From assembly GCA_003551785.1 (NCBI GenBank), contig PUNP01000076.1, forward strand, positions 1-5,859: a DNA stretch of 5,859 nucleotides, given 5' to 3'. This DNA comes from Candidatus Brocadiaceae bacterium. GTDB taxonomy: Bacteria > Planctomycetota > Brocadiia > SM23-32. A program made the position numbers and the translations under genes. The notes under the pieces were generated by a model. That model was not told the DNA's origin, made no database searches, and was given only the letters and a program-made list of their open reading frames with translations. This document shows, one piece after another, positions 5,810 to 5,859 of the stretch. Positions within the stretch are counted from its first letter, which is position 1. Each line of letters starts with the position of its first letter.

Positions 5810-5859
5810 GCGTCGTCACTTGAGAACTCATATAAAGGTCTTCTTTGATCAACTGACAA
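5802..5859 (-). CDS. C-terminal tail of an unidentified upstream gene (partial)
   Basis: A frame open at the right edge gives 18 codons (CQLIKEDLYMSSQVTTHG) and stops at TAA (5802-5804). It overlaps the lpxI start by 8 nt in the arrangement ATGGGTAA. The same spacing recurs at the rsmD/kinase junction, and lpxI lacks its own ribosome binding site, so an upstream coupled gene is plausible. Too little is visible to name a product. In other lipid A operons this could be another lpx gene or a Gfo/Idh-type dehydrogenase, but nothing here shows it. Confidence 0.45.
   Translation of the reverse strand, partial: CQLIKEDLYMSSQVTTHG

Noticed and set aside
5695..5859. Alternative frame open from the right edge and running 54 codons into lpxI
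   Set aside because: It would overlap lpxI by more than 110 nt. The frame ending at 5802 gives a compact 8-nt overlap like the one at the rsmD/kinase junction, so it is the better candidate for the upstream gene.

Overview
All recognisable genes in this window lie on the minus strand, so transcription runs from high to low coordinates. LpxI, a lipid A biosynthesis enzyme, means a Gram-negative, LPS-making bacterium. The combination of LpxI, a DUF4175-like giant membrane protein and a secreted protein of unknown family would fit the Planctomycetota or another PVC-like lineage. That placement is an inference from gene content and is only modestly supported.

Right block (about 3267-5859) is a tightly packed operon: the tail of an unidentified gene, then lpxI, rsmD and an APH-fold anomeric sugar kinase resembling N-acetylhexosamine 1-kinase (NahK). 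Every junction overlaps. The upstream tail and lpxI share 8 nt (ATGGGTAA), lpxI and rsmD share about 41 nt, and rsmD and the kinase share 8 nt (ATGGATGA), so translational coupling is likely. LpxI cleaves UDP-2,3-diacylglucosamine to lipid X. A kinase making GlcNAc-1-phosphate could feed the UDP-GlcNAc pool from which lipid A is built, but this link is a hypothesis.

Centre (2969-3266) is a 298-nt non-coding gap. It holds a good sigma70-type promoter (TTGATC-17-TATAAT) and then a predicted leader of about 235 nt. The leader can fold into a long bulged stem closing two smaller hairpins, followed by a weak hairpin with a T8 run just before the ribosome binding site of the next gene.

Left block (1-2968) is a two-gene envelope unit. 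A 437-residue protein with a signal peptide and two divergent copies of a beta-strand module (no known family recognised) is followed by a large DUF4175-like protein with three N-terminal membrane segments, which runs off the left edge. Between them (1410-1654) lies a near-perfect 29-bp inverted repeat with a 40-nt loop. Its only two arm mismatches become G-U pairs in the co-directional transcript, and its loop shares a 17-mer (one mismatch, opposite orientation) with the leader of the upstream gene.

No tRNA, rRNA, CRISPR array, transposase or other plus-strand gene is supported.
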